Assembly: GCA_045807945.1 (NCBI GenBank) | Contig: JBJMGI010000018.1 | Span: 7,261 to 71,260 of the forward strand | Length of the DNA: 64,000 nt | Reading direction: 5' to 3' | Origin: CAVQGF01 sp045807945 | Lineage (GTDB): Bacteria > Acidobacteriota > Terriglobia > Terriglobales > Acidobacteriaceae | Part shown: piece after piece, positions 8,205 through 16,877 of the stretch | How positions within the stretch are numbered: position 1 is the stretch's first letter | How the letters are laid out: each line of letters opens with the position of its first letter | Notes under the pieces: generated by a model | Told to the model about the DNA's origin: nothing | What the model saw: the letters and a program-made list of their open reading frames with translations, nothing else | Database searches by the model: none | Position numbers and translations under genes: made by a program

Positions 8205-8789
8205 TTGGAAATCGTGAACTCGGGCCTGCGCGCCCGGGAGGGTTTCCAGATTCAGTTCAAGCCAAGTCCGATCGCTGGATGTTTTGTTATCGGGGCCGAT
8301 ATTTTTCCTGACGAGCGCGGGTTCTTTGCTGTCCAGTGGATAGGTGAAGAGTTTGCGAGCCACGGGATCACGGACGTGCCGGTGCAAAGCAACTTCTCCT
8401 TTTCGAAGGAAGCAGGGACGATCCGCGGCATGCATTATCAGCACCCTCCACACGAGCAAGCGAAGCTGGTGCGCTGCACGCGCGGCGCTATTTTTGACGT
8501 CGTTGTGGACCTTCGCAGAAGCTCGTCGTCATACGGGGCATGGTTCGGGCAGGAGCTGACTGCAGAGAATCACCTCGCGATGTGGGTACCGGTCGGATGC
8601 GCCCACGGTTTCCAAACTCTGACTCCGGAGACCGAGGTCTCATACTTCGTTACTGCTCCTTACGCCAAAGAGCTAGAAGGCGGCATCCGCTGGGACGATC
8701 CGACACTCGGAATCCGGTGGCCGCGGCCGGTGAGCTACATCTCCGAAAGAGACAGAGTCCTCCCGTTCCTGATGAAGAAGGTCTCGTGA
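8205..8789 (+). CDS. rfbC: dTDP-4-dehydrorhamnose 3,5-epimerase family protein
   Basis: Cupin-fold epimerase of deoxysugar synthesis. The sequence shows FPDERGFF, the catalytic histidine in GTIRGMHYQ (H77), KLVRCTRGAIFDVVVD, VPVGCAHGFQTL and IRWDDPTLGIRWP. Length of 194 residues is normal. The start is TTG at 8205, or GTG at 8214. The rfbA, rfbB and rfbD partners are absent here, so the exact sugar is uncertain. Other epimerases of the same fold act on related dTDP- or GDP-sugars. The gene lies 101 bases after the flippase gene on the same strand, consistent with surface glycan production. Confidence 0.88.
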   Translation: MEIVNSGLRAREGFQIQFKPSPIAGCFVIGADIFPDERGFFAVQWIGEEFASHGITDVPVQSNFSFSKEAGTIRGMHYQHPPHEQAKLVRCTRGAIFDVVVDLRRSSSSYGAWFGQELTAENHLAMWVPVGCAHGFQTLTPETEVSYFVTAPYAKELEGGIRWDDPTLGIRWPRPVSYISERDRVLPFLMKKVS

Positions 8790-8823
8790 AATCAATGGCC
8801 CGGATTGTGGTACAAGGGATTGC

Positions 8824-9627
8824 TTGTCTCTCGTACAAACCATCATCTTGATCGCGGTCGGGTTCTTTTCCGGCGGGCTTGGATCGATCGCCGGCGTCGG
8901 CGGCGGGATCATCATCACGCCGGTGCTGGTGCTTTTCTTTCACGTTCCTCTGGCGAAAGCGGTGGCGGCTAGCTTGGTCGCGGTGATCGCGACCTCGACT
9001 GCGGCTTCTTCTGTCCACGTTGAGCGGCATGTGACCGATGTTCGCTTGGCGATGACGCTCGAGCTCACGACCACTCTCGGGGCGGCAGCGGCGGCGATCG
9101 TGGCCGCACACATCAACCATCGCGTAATCGCCATCATCTTCATCCTCTTCCTGCTTTATAGCGCGTATTCCATGCTGCGAAAGCAATTGCATGAGGGTCA
9201 GCAGAGCGGCGCAGTGCCGGACTCCTGGCAGCCGGGAGATAACTATCAGCCGAGGAACTATCCGGCGGGATTGGGAGTTGCACTGATCGCAGGAAGTGTC
9301 TCGGGCCTGCTGGGGATTGGCGGCGGTCCGATCAAAGTTCCGGCCATGTACCTGATCATGGGCGTGCCGCTGCGCGTGGCGACCGCGACAAGCAATTTTA
9401 TGATCGGCGTGACCGCAGCCACCAGCGCGCTTGTCTATTACGGACGCGGCGATCTGCGGATGGACATCGCCGGGCCGCTGGTTGTCGGAGTGTTCAGCGG
9501 CTCGCTGATCGGCGCGCGGTTAGCGCCTCGATTGAAGACGCGCGCGATCGCGTATGTGCTGATCGTGCTGATGGTGTATCTGTCGGGACAGATGGCGTAC
9601 AAGATAGCAACGGGGGGCTTCCGATGA
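8824..9627 (+). CDS. TauE/SafE family permease (TSUP)
   Basis: 267 residues with about eight membrane segments in two halves. Each half has the family's Gly-rich motif: GGLGSIAGVGGGIIITPVL near the N-terminus and GLLGIGGGPIKVPAM after the middle loop. TSUP proteins export or import sulfite, sulfonates or related organic anions; the substrate here is unknown. The start is TTG with AAGGGA a few bases upstream. The stop codon overlaps the ATG of the DUF1634 gene (ATGA), so the two are translationally coupled. Confidence 0.9.
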   Translation: MSLVQTIILIAVGFFSGGLGSIAGVGGGIIITPVLVLFFHVPLAKAVAASLVAVIATSTAASSVHVERHVTDVRLAMTLELTTTLGAAAAAIVAAHINHRVIAIIFILFLLYSAYSMLRKQLHEGQQSGAVPDSWQPGDNYQPRNYPAGLGVALIAGSVSGLLGIGGGPIKVPAMYLIMGVPLRVATATSNFMIGVTAATSALVYYGRGDLRMDIAGPLVVGVFSGSLIGARLAPRLKTRAIAYVLIVLMVYLSGQMAYKIATGGFR

Positions 9628-9914
9628 TCGCACCCAACAAGCGCGACATCATTGTCGCCGCCGTGCTGCGCTGGGGAGCTTACGGCTCTTTTGCGATCGT
9701 CTGTGTGGGACTTTTACTGGGATTGCATGACACGGCGATGGGAAGCAAGTTGGTGCGCGTCGGGCTGCTGGTGCTGATCGCGACGCCAGTGAGCCGGATC
9801 GTGACCTTGTTCATCACGTTCTTGATCGACAAGGATAAGAAGTACGCGCTGATCTCGTTCACGGTGCTGCTGATCGTGGTGCTGAGTTCGGTCTACGGGA
9901 TCACGAGCCATTAA
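9624..9914 (+). CDS. DUF1634 membrane protein, partner of TSUP permease
   Basis: 96 residues with three hydrophobic segments (about 14-33, 41-63, 73-93). DUF1634 proteins are known mainly from their place next to TauE/SafE permeases, as here with a four-base overlap. It is probably an accessory subunit. No catalytic residues are seen. Confidence 0.85.
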   Translation: MIAPNKRDIIVAAVLRWGAYGSFAIVCVGLLLGLHDTAMGSKLVRVGLLVLIATPVSRIVTLFITFLIDKDKKYALISFTVLLIVVLSSVYGITSH

Positions 9915-9994
9915 TCGGATTTACACGTCCAACCCTCCGATCGTTCACGGTGTACATTGGGGTGGTTTGGCTGCTCGCCCATGAGGAACTTGAT

Positions 9995-10783
9995 GTGAAG
10001 AAACAGCCTTTGGTTCTCTTCGTAGGAATCGTTCTCGTCGCAGTTGTCTTCGCGGCTTTCCGTCAATGGCATCGCTACAAAGAGGCTGTGCAGTCTCTTG
10101 CAGTCGTGGAGAGATTGACCCCAGGAAAGTCTCAGATTGACGAACTGAAGGAATTCCTTGGGAAAGATTCCTCAGGAAACGGAAATTGTCCGGGCGGCAC
10201 CTGTACTTTTACGAAGTCATTTAGCAGCATGTGGTTGGAAAGCTTCATCTCCCGAAAGTCTCTCATTTTTGTTGTCGACGTATCAGCTGAGAGAGGAATG
10301 GTAACCAACACGAACGCATCGTTGAAGGTCATTGGTGCTGATGGGTGGGTAGGGGCGGCAGTGTTGCGGTCGCAGCATACAGCGTGCGCGAACCCAGAAA
10401 GCAGTTGCACCTCTGTCATTATTACTGGCGAGCGACGCATCCCGGCCAGAGTCGTATCTAGGTTGACCGCCGACCCGCTGCGTGAAGTAAAGCAGCCCGC
10501 GTATAACTTCGAATTGAAGTGCCTGTTGCCATTGCACGGTTGTGCAACGATTGATGACATCTACCCACGGTGGAAGCAGTTACCGCTCGAAAGTAAGTCG
10601 TTGCAGACGGCGGGCCCGGGCTTACGCCATCATAGCTGGCACAGTCTTCTTGGGCAGCATCTCGCCGATGCGCTTGATCTGCGCGCCGACTCCACGAAGC
10701 TTTTCTTCAATGCGCTCATAGCCGCGATCGATGTGGTAGACGCGGTCGATGATGGTCTCGCCTTCGGCGATCAGCGCGGCTAG
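9995..10783 (+). CDS. Uncharacterised membrane-anchored protein overlapping the murA end
   Basis: Not recognised. GTG at 9995 is chosen because GAGGA lies seven bases before it; ATG at 9950 would add 15 residues. It has one N-terminal membrane helix (VLFVGIVLVAVVFAAF) and then a soluble region with several cysteines (NCPGGTC, TACANPESSC, ELKC, GCATID), perhaps disulfide-bonded outside the membrane. From about 10622 the frame runs antisense into the 3' end of murA for 162 bases. The last 50 or so residues are low in recognisable structure and may be read-through after loss of an earlier stop. Confidence 0.5.
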   Translation: MKKQPLVLFVGIVLVAVVFAAFRQWHRYKEAVQSLAVVERLTPGKSQIDELKEFLGKDSSGNGNCPGGTCTFTKSFSSMWLESFISRKSLIFVVDVSAERGMVTNTNASLKVIGADGWVGAAVLRSQHTACANPESSCTSVIITGERRIPARVVSRLTADPLREVKQPAYNFELKCLLPLHGCATIDDIYPRWKQLPLESKSLQTAGPGLRHHSWHSLLGQHLADALDLRADSTKLFFNALIAAIDVVDAVDDGLAFGDQRG

Positions 10784-11926
10784 CACTAAAGAAGCGGATG
10801 CTCGCAGGTCGGAGGCGAGCACCGCGGCGGAGCTGAGCGGCGTCTTGCCCTGGACCACGGCGCGGCGTCCTTCGATCTTGATGTTCGCGCCCATGCGAAC
10901 CAGTTCCTGCGCGTGCATGAAGCGGTTCTCAAAGATATTTTCCGTGACCAGCGAAGTGCCCTCGGCTTGCGTCGCGAGGGCCATGTACTGCGCCTGCATG
11001 TCAGTAGGGAAGCCAGGGTGTTCTTGCGTGGAGACATCGGCAGCTTTGAGCGGCCCGCGCCCGATCACTCGGATGGTGTCGCCCTTTTCGTGAATCTCGA
11101 CCCCGGCCTCGTGAAGCTTCTGAAGCAGCGCGCCTAAGTGCTTGGGCTCGCAACTGGTGACTGCCAGATCGCCACCAGTGATTGCGCCGGCGATGACGAA
11201 CGTTCCCGCTTCAATACGGTCAGGAATGATGCGGTGCTTGGCGCCTCGGAGTTTCGATACGCCGTGAATAGTGATGGTGGGAGTTCCGGCGCCGCTGATC
11301 TTCGCACCCATCTTATTGAGCAGGTCGGCAAGATCGGCGACTTCGGGTTCACGCGCGCAGTTTTCCATCACGGTTTCGCCTTCGGCGAGGGCGGCGGCCA
11401 TCATGAGGTCTTCAGTGCCGGTGACGGTGATCTTGTCGAAGACGATGTTGTTGCCCTTCAGGCGGTCGGCGCGCGCTTCGATGTATCCGTGCTCCTGCGT
11501 GATGGTGGCGCCGAGACGTTCGAGTCCTTTGATGTGCAGGTCGATCGGACGAGCACCGATGGCGCATCCTCCGGGCAACGAGACCCGCGCGATCCCCATA
11601 CGAGCGACCAGTGGTCCCAAAACGAGAGACGACGCACGCATGGTCTTCACCAACTCGTACGCAACCTCTGGATTCGAACTCAGCCGCGAGCAGTTGATGG
11701 TGGTGCGATGGTGCGCGCGTCCGTAGCCGAGTTCGACCTCGGCACCCATGGCGACGAGGAGCTTGCGCTCAGTCTCGATATCGCGGACGTCAGGAATATT
11801 TTCGAGAACGACGGTTTCCTCAGTAAGAATGGCGGCTGCCATCGCGGGGAGGGCCGCGTTCTTGGCGCCGCTGATGCGAACGGTTCCGAGCAGGGGATTG
11901 CCGCCGCGGATAACAAGCTTGTCCAT
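10622..11926 (-). CDS. murA: UDP-N-acetylglucosamine 1-carboxyvinyltransferase MurA
   Basis: First committed step of peptidoglycan synthesis: adds enolpyruvate from PEP to UDP-GlcNAc in the cytoplasm. K22 lies in SGAKNAALP. The catalytic cysteine is C121 in LPGGCAIGARP, so the enzyme should be of the fosfomycin-sensitive (Cys) type. Length of 434 residues is normal. It is the third gene of a minus-strand set after the serine hydrolase and murQ genes (85 bases after murQ), which ties new synthesis to recycling. Its 3' end overlaps the convergent gene at 9995. Confidence 0.96.
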   Translation of the reverse strand: MDKLVIRGGNPLLGTVRISGAKNAALPAMAAAILTEETVVLENIPDVRDIETERKLLVAMGAEVELGYGRAHHRTTINCSRLSSNPEVAYELVKTMRASSLVLGPLVARMGIARVSLPGGCAIGARPIDLHIKGLERLGATITQEHGYIEARADRLKGNNIVFDKITVTGTEDLMMAAALAEGETVMENCAREPEVADLADLLNKMGAKISGAGTPTITIHGVSKLRGAKHRIIPDRIEAGTFVIAGAITGGDLAVTSCEPKHLGALLQKLHEAGVEIHEKGDTIRVIGRGPLKAADVSTQEHPGFPTDMQAQYMALATQAEGTSLVTENIFENRFMHAQELVRMGANIKIEGRRAVVQGKTPLSSAAVLASDLRASASLVLAALIAEGETIIDRVYHIDRGYERIEEKLRGVGAQIKRIGEMLPKKTVPAMMA

Positions 11927-12011
11927 TGGGTTAGGTTATTGCCTTTCCAGACAGGGTGCGCGTTTCCACATTATTACATGAGAATTTTCAGCGCGGGATA
12001 GGCGGAATGGC

Positions 12012-12917
12012 TTAGCGGCCGAGCGCTTTGCGGACATTTCCTTTGGCCGCTTGCAGCCTCTTCTCGGCGGCGGAAGGCGTCAGCTTGTGTTGAAGCATAA
12101 GCAGCGCCACGGGTACCCGGTTCCCGGCAGCCTTAAGCGCTTCTTCCGCCAGCTTGCGTTGAACTCTGATCGCTTGTTGCAGCACGCCGATGCCACGTTC
12201 GATCAGCTTCTCGTTTTTCAGGTGCACGTTCACCATCAAGTTCCCGTAAACGTAACCGAGCCTTGCCATCGCACCCGTACTCAGCATGTTGAGGACCAGC
12301 TTCTGCGCGGTTCCGGCTTTCATGCGCGTGGAACCGGATAGGACCTCTGGGCCCACAACTACAACGATAGATATGTTTGCCGCTTTCTCTAGTGGTGAGT
12401 TGGGATTGCATGCTATGGCAATCGTCTTCGCGCCATGCTTTTTGGCATAGCGGAGGGCGGCGACTGTATACGGGGTGCGTCCGCTCGCCGCGATCCCGAC
12501 GACCACGTCTTTTCTGCCGGGCCTCTTGCGAGCCATGTCATTCTTGCCTAAGTCTTCTGAGTCCTCGTTGAACTCCGCCGCCTTGCCCAAAGCGGCATCT
12601 CCCCCGGCAATAACGTACTGCAGTCTCTTCGGATCAGTATTAAAGGTCGGCGGCAGTTCCGATGCGTCGAGTGCGGCGATGCGTCCGCTGGTCCCAGCGC
12701 CAACGTAGATCATGCGTCCGCCCGCAGCAAGTTGCTTGGCGATCAGGTCGATGCCTTTCGCAATTTGCGGAAGCGCTTTGGTCACCGCACGCGGAACCTT
12801 CTGGTCCTCGCGGTTGATGAGCTTCGCGATTGCGAGCGCGCTCATGGTATCGAGCGCGGCGGCGGCGCGGTTGCGGCGCTCGGTCCCAAGTTGTTGGATG
12901 GAGGATTTGCTCGGCAT
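12012..12917 (-). CDS. murQ: N-acetylmuramic acid 6-phosphate etherase MurQ
   Basis: Cleaves the lactyl ether of MurNAc-6-phosphate to give GlcNAc-6-phosphate and lactate in cell-wall recycling. The SIS domain covers most of the protein. Hallmarks are YVGAGTSGRIAALDASELPP, GIAASGRTPY and SGSTRMKAGTAQKLVLNM. The C-terminal helical part (about residues 240-301) is the family's usual tail. Length is 301 residues. It starts eight bases after the stop of a serine hydrolase gene and is followed by murA. The neighbours match the Bacillus murQ-amlE-namZ recycling set. No MurNAc PTS or kinase gene is in the window. Confidence 0.95.
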   Translation of the reverse strand: MPSKSSIQQLGTERRNRAAAALDTMSALAIAKLINREDQKVPRAVTKALPQIAKGIDLIAKQLAAGGRMIYVGAGTSGRIAALDASELPPTFNTDPKRLQYVIAGGDAALGKAAEFNEDSEDLGKNDMARKRPGRKDVVVGIAASGRTPYTVAALRYAKKHGAKTIAIACNPNSPLEKAANISIVVVVGPEVLSGSTRMKAGTAQKLVLNMLSTGAMARLGYVYGNLMVNVHLKNEKLIERGIGVLQQAIRVQRKLAEEALKAAGNRVPVALLMLQHKLTPSAAEKRLQAAKGNVRKALGR

Positions 12918-12925
12918 CGTTGTTA

Positions 12926-14032
12926 TCAGTCGCGATCAATGGCTTCAATCACGGCATCGTGGAAGCGAGGCCGCAATTCTTTGATCGCCTGGTTCTTGCT
13001 GTCGGGCCAGGTGCGGTTCGTCAACAGCGTAACAGAGAGCTCGCGCTCCGGATCGATCCACAAAGATGTGCCGGTGAAACCCAAGTGCCCGTACGACCCG
13101 GGATAAAAATGTTGCCCGGATTGCGAAGGCTTCGATGGCGTATCCCAACCGAGGGCGCGCGAAGTGCCGGCCGGAGATTCTTCGCGCCTCGTGAAGAGCT
13201 CGACGGTCTCCCGCTTGAAGACCGGTGCGCCGCCGCGCATCAGGCAATGTGCGAACTTGGCGAGATCGCTGGCGGTCGAGAACAATCCAGCATGACCGGC
13301 CACTCCGCCCATCACGAAAGCGTTCTCGTCATGAACCTCGCCCTGGATCACACGATTGCGAATCTCCTGGCCCTTCGAGGTTGGCACGGTCTGTCCCTTC
13401 ACCTTCTTTACTGGATTGAAGAAAGTTGAGTTCATCTCCAGCCGCTTGAAGACGTCGAGCTCGCAGAATGTTTCCATGGGCGAGGCGGCGATCCGCTCCA
13501 GCGCTTCACCAAGAAGAATGAAACCGACATCGCTGTATTCGGCTTTCGTTCCCGGATCGGAGGCGAAGGGAACTGACTCCGCTGCTTCCAGCAGACTGGG
13601 CTTGTTTTTCGCTTTCTTATACAGGGGGACCCAGGCGGGTAGTCCGGAGCTGTGCGCAAGCAACATCCGAAAGGTAACCTCTTCGCGGCGATCATCCGAG
13701 ACCGCGAACTCGGGAACTGTGCCGATCAGGTAGGAATTAATGTCGAGCATGCCTCGCTCGTGAAGGAGCATCGCCATCGACGTTGTAGCGACGACTTTCG
13801 TAAGCGATGCGATGTCGAAGATGCTCTCCACTTCGACGGAGCGAGCCTTTTTGTCATAGGTGAAATGTCCGAACGCGCTGAGCGCGACCAGCTCGCCTTT
13901 TAGGGTGACAGCGACGGAGGCTCCGGGAAAAACTTTGTCTTCGGTGCCTTGCTGCAGTATGGCGAAGGCGCGCTGAAAACGATGCTCCTGGTCATCGAGA
14001 GCGGGAGCGAGCGCGGCGGTGGCGGAGGGCAA
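12926..14032 (-). CDS. Beta-lactamase-fold serine hydrolase (AmlE/class C-like)
   Basis: Penicillin-binding-protein/beta-lactamase fold. The nucleophile motif is S76-L-T-K79 in DIASLTKVV. The second motif is YSDVG, and the third-motif region is GHLGFTGTS. I place the start at TTG 14032, because the longer frame to 14104 runs over the divergent namZ gene and its first residues look non-coding. In Bacillus the AmlE (YbbE) amidase is encoded next to murQ and namZ and removes peptide from MurNAc-peptides. The same role is likely here. No signal peptide is seen with this start, so it may act in the cytoplasm. An esterase is the main alternative. Confidence 0.85.
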   Translation of the reverse strand: MPSATAALAPALDDQEHRFQRAFAILQQGTEDKVFPGASVAVTLKGELVALSAFGHFTYDKKARSVEVESIFDIASLTKVVATTSMAMLLHERGMLDINSYLIGTVPEFAVSDDRREEVTFRMLLAHSSGLPAWVPLYKKAKNKPSLLEAAESVPFASDPGTKAEYSDVGFILLGEALERIAASPMETFCELDVFKRLEMNSTFFNPVKKVKGQTVPTSKGQEIRNRVIQGEVHDENAFVMGGVAGHAGLFSTASDLAKFAHCLMRGGAPVFKRETVELFTRREESPAGTSRALGWDTPSKPSQSGQHFYPGSYGHLGFTGTSLWIDPERELSVTLLTNRTWPDSKNQAIKELRPRFHDAVIEAIDRD

Positions 14033-14085
14033 GCGAATATCTCTGATTGATTTTGAAGCGCGGTTATAACACACTGGGTGCCCGA

Positions 14086-15321
14086 TTGCGACTCGCCAAA
14101 ACATTCAGCTTCTGCGGATTCCTTCTGCTCGCCGCAAGCTCTTTCTCACAAGACAAGTCACACGTCTCCGTCGGCGTTGATGTACTCGAGCAACAAAAGT
14201 TCGCGCCGCTCATCCGGCCGGACGGGCGCGAAGCCAAGATCGCGCTGGTCACAAATGCAACCGGACTGGACAGCGCGGGTCGTCGTACTGTCGACGTCCT
14301 GGCGCGTGCGCCGGGAGTAAAACTTACTGCTATCTTCGCACCAGAACACGGCATTGCAACCAAAGTAGACACCACGAACATCGAAGATTCCAAAGACCAG
14401 AGTACTGGAATTTCCATCTATACCGTTTACGGTAAGACGGAAGCTGAGCGGCGTCCGCGCGTGGAATTGTTGCGTGGCCTGGATGCCGTCGTCTTCGATC
14501 TGCAAGATGCCGGCGCGCGCTTTTATACGTACGAGACCACGCTCGGCTATTTTCTGGAAGCTTGCGCGAGAGCTGGAGTAGAGATGATCGTGCTCGACCG
14601 ACCGAATCCAATTAACGGCGTTGCCGTCCAGGGTCCGATCTCGACTTCGTCGGAGTCGTTCGTGAACTATCACTCGGTTCCAGTGCGTCACGGGATGACG
14701 CTCGGCGAACTTGCGCAGCTCTTCAACAGAGAACGGAGGATCGGCGCGAAGCTGCGCGTGATCAAGATGCAGGGCTGGACGCGCACGCAATGGTTCGATG
14801 AGACCGGTGTCCCCTGGGTGAATCCGTCTCCCGCACTGCGCAACATGAACGCGATGGCGCTCTACCCGGGAGTCGCGTTGCAAGAGCAAACGAATGTCTC
14901 CGTCGGACGGGGAACAGCTGCGCCGTTTGAAGTGGTGGGTGCTCCGTGGATCGACGCAGACAAACTCGCGAAATACATGAAAACTCGAAAGCTGGCGGGA
15001 GTTTCGTTCGCGCCGATCTCATTCACTCCTTCCTCCAGCACTTTGAATGGCAAAGAGTGTCACGGAGTTTCAATCGTCATCTCCGACCGCAGCGCCCTCG
15101 ATGCCCCCGCACTGGGAATCGAATTGGCTGCCGCGCTCCTTAAGCTGTATCCCAAGCAGTTCGAATCCGCGAAGATGAAGAGCCTTCTCGCCAATGACAG
15201 GGAACTCGGCAAACTGCAAAGCGGAGTCGATCCGGAGCGCATCGTTGCCGGATGGCGAAGCGATCTGCGCCGTTTCGGCAAGTTCCGACGTCAGTACCTG
15301 CTTTATCCAGAGTTGCATTAA
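14086..15321 (+). CDS. namZ: Exo-beta-N-acetylmuramidase NamZ (DUF1343, GH171)
   Basis: DUF1343 proteins release MurNAc from the non-reducing end of peptidoglycan fragments, as shown for Bacillus NamZ. Signatures are IFAPEHGI, VFDLQDAGARFYTYETTLG and LDRPNPINGVAVQGP, followed by VPVRHGMTLGELA and PGVALQEQTNVSVGRGT. I chose TTG 14086 because it opens a good signal peptide (LRLAKTFSFCGFLLLAASSFSQ); TTG 14047 would add 13 residues and overlap nothing but the divergent leader. The protein is probably periplasmic or secreted. The gene is divergent from the serine hydrolase-murQ-murA set, so the four genes form one recycling locus. Confidence 0.92.
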   Translation: MRLAKTFSFCGFLLLAASSFSQDKSHVSVGVDVLEQQKFAPLIRPDGREAKIALVTNATGLDSAGRRTVDVLARAPGVKLTAIFAPEHGIATKVDTTNIEDSKDQSTGISIYTVYGKTEAERRPRVELLRGLDAVVFDLQDAGARFYTYETTLGYFLEACARAGVEMIVLDRPNPINGVAVQGPISTSSESFVNYHSVPVRHGMTLGELAQLFNRERRIGAKLRVIKMQGWTRTQWFDETGVPWVNPSPALRNMNAMALYPGVALQEQTNVSVGRGTAAPFEVVGAPWIDADKLAKYMKTRKLAGVSFAPISFTPSSSTLNGKECHGVSIVISDRSALDAPALGIELAAALLKLYPKQFESAKMKSLLANDRELGKLQSGVDPERIVAGWRSDLRRFGKFRRQYLLYPELH

Positions 15322-15341
15322 ACTTTCTTGCGAGGTGTTTT

Positions 15342-16076
15342 ATGTTCTCCCGAATTGCCTTTCTGACGATCATGGCTACGGCGCTTTGTGCGCAGCAGAT
15401 CGAGGGCCCCATTACTCCCCGGGTCGACGCGAAATCGGCCCCTACTCCGCAGCTGCACAGCGCGGTCGCCGGCTCCGAGGTCAAGACGGTGACTATCCCA
15501 TCTGGCACTAAGATCCCGCTTGTCTTGAAACAAGGGATCAGCACAAAAAATGCAAAAGTCGGTGACCACGTTTATCTGCAAACGAATTTCCCTTACGTCC
15601 AGGATGGGCGCATGGTGATCCCGGAAGGGACATACGTGCAGGGAGAGATCACGAATGTGCAGCGCGCGGGGCGAGTAAAGGGCCGCGCCGAAGTCATGAT
15701 GCATTTCAGCACGCTGATTTTCCCCAACGGGTACACGGTGACGCTGCCAGGCGCAGTAGACAACGTGCCGGGCGCCCGCAATGACACTTTGAAAAGTAAT
15801 GAGGGCAAGATCGAGCACGAAGGGGAAAAAGGAAAAGACGCGGGTACTGTGGCGACCACGGCGGGTACAGGCGCTGCAATCGGCGCGCTCTCAGATGGTC
15901 TGAAAGGCGCGGGAATTGGAGCGGGAATCGGAGGCGTAGCTGGGCTGGCTTCGGTACTGCTCACGCGTGGCGGCGATGTTCGTATGGACTCAGGTTCCGC
16001 AGTGGAGATGGTTTTCCAGCGCGATGTTGCTTTGGATGAATCGCGGCTGGAGAGAACGCGGGGCTATCGCTACTAA
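15342..16076 (+). CDS. Secreted protein with TrbI/VirB10-like beta region
   Basis: ATG 15342 follows GCGAGGTG and opens a signal peptide (MFSRIAFLTIMATALCA); 244 residues in all. The middle part IPSGTKIPLVLKQGISTKNAKVGDHVYLQT and VIPEGTYVQGEI resembles the beta-barrel C-terminal domain of TrbI/VirB10-like proteins and other acidobacterial secreted proteins. A Gly-rich hydrophobic segment (GTGAAIGALSDGLKGAGIGAG) near residues 175-215 resembles glycine-zipper membrane motifs. No other conjugation genes are present, so a type IV secretion role is unlikely. It begins 20 bases after namZ and could be cotranscribed with it. Confidence 0.75.
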   Translation: MFSRIAFLTIMATALCAQQIEGPITPRVDAKSAPTPQLHSAVAGSEVKTVTIPSGTKIPLVLKQGISTKNAKVGDHVYLQTNFPYVQDGRMVIPEGTYVQGEITNVQRAGRVKGRAEVMMHFSTLIFPNGYTVTLPGAVDNVPGARNDTLKSNEGKIEHEGEKGKDAGTVATTAGTGAAIGALSDGLKGAGIGAGIGGVAGLASVLLTRGGDVRMDSGSAVEMVFQRDVALDESRLERTRGYRY

Positions 16077-16080
16077 AATC

Positions 16081-16170
16081 TGGCGGAGAGGGTGGGATTT
16101 GAACCCACGATACCCGTTAAGGTATGTCCGCTTTCGAGGCGGATCGTTTCAACCACTCACGCACCTCTCC
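16081..16170 (-). tRNA. tRNA-Ser (anticodon CGA)
   Basis: Cloverleaf on the minus strand: acceptor GGAGAGG/CCTCTCC, anticodon loop CTCGAAA between CCGC and GCGG, a long variable arm typical of class II tRNAs, TTCAAAT in the T loop, and an encoded CCA end (16081-16083). It reads UCG codons. Confidence 0.95.
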
Positions 16171-16227
16171 GCGCCAAAATAAGGGCTTCGGGAAGAGCCG
16201 AAGCCTGCCTTCATTATACCTTCTGCT

Positions 16228-16701
16228 TTATGGCTTCGGAGTTTCTGCCTTCAGGCGCCGGCTCCGAAAAAAATCCTGCAGCAACTGCCCGCATTCTTCC
16301 GCGAGTACGCCGGGAACGACTTCCATCCGATGGTTCAGTGCAGGGTGATTCAAAACCTGCAGTACGGATTTCACCGCGCCCGCCTTAGGATCGTCAGCCC
16401 CGTAGATGAGCCGCGAAACCCGAGCTTGAATGAGCGCACCTGCGCACATCGCGCACGGCTCGATGGTGACGTAGAGCTCGCACTCGAGCAGGCGATGATT
16501 TCCGATAGTAGCGCCCGCGTTGCGCAAGGCCACTATCTCTGCGTGCGCGCTCGGGTCTTTGTCGGTCAGGTTGCGGTTGCAGCCGCGCCCAATAATCTCG
16601 TCCCTGAGCACCACGACGGCGCCTACTGGCACTTCGGCCATGGATTCAGCCCTGCGCGCTTCCACTAGTGCCTGCCTCATAAATGGGTCGAAATTCGACA
16701 T
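16228..16701 (-). CDS. tadA: tRNA adenosine(34) deaminase TadA
   Basis: Converts A34 to inosine in tRNA-Arg(ACG). Zinc and proton-shuttle motif H53-A-E55 and the PCAMC motif (P82, C83, C86) define the cytidine/adenosine deaminase fold. Length of 157 residues is normal. The gene lies just downstream of the tRNA-Ser gene in the same orientation and upstream of nothing else on that strand. Guanine deaminase is the main alternative in this fold, but CNRNLTDKDPSAHAE favours TadA. Confidence 0.93.
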   Translation of the reverse strand: MSNFDPFMRQALVEARRAESMAEVPVGAVVVLRDEIIGRGCNRNLTDKDPSAHAEIVALRNAGATIGNHRLLECELYVTIEPCAMCAGALIQARVSRLIYGADDPKAGAVKSVLQVLNHPALNHRMEVVPGVLAEECGQLLQDFFRSRRLKAETPKP

Positions 16702-16877
16702 GCACCAGCATTGTAGCGGGTGTGAGTAGCTGCTGGTTTTCTCTCTGAGTGGGCAAACCCCCCGCTGTTTACCTCTCTCTAACTACCCAGGCAGACCCAC
16801 CCGCCGCGCCACAGGCGGGCTTTCACAAAAATGAACGCCCTGCGACGGGCAGAACCATTCGGGTTAAGGAGCAACAA

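Noticed and set aside
15342..16076. Conjugation gene (TrbI/VirB10) suggesting a mobile element
   Set aside because: Only a partial resemblance in the beta region; no other type IV secretion, relaxase or integrase genes nearby.
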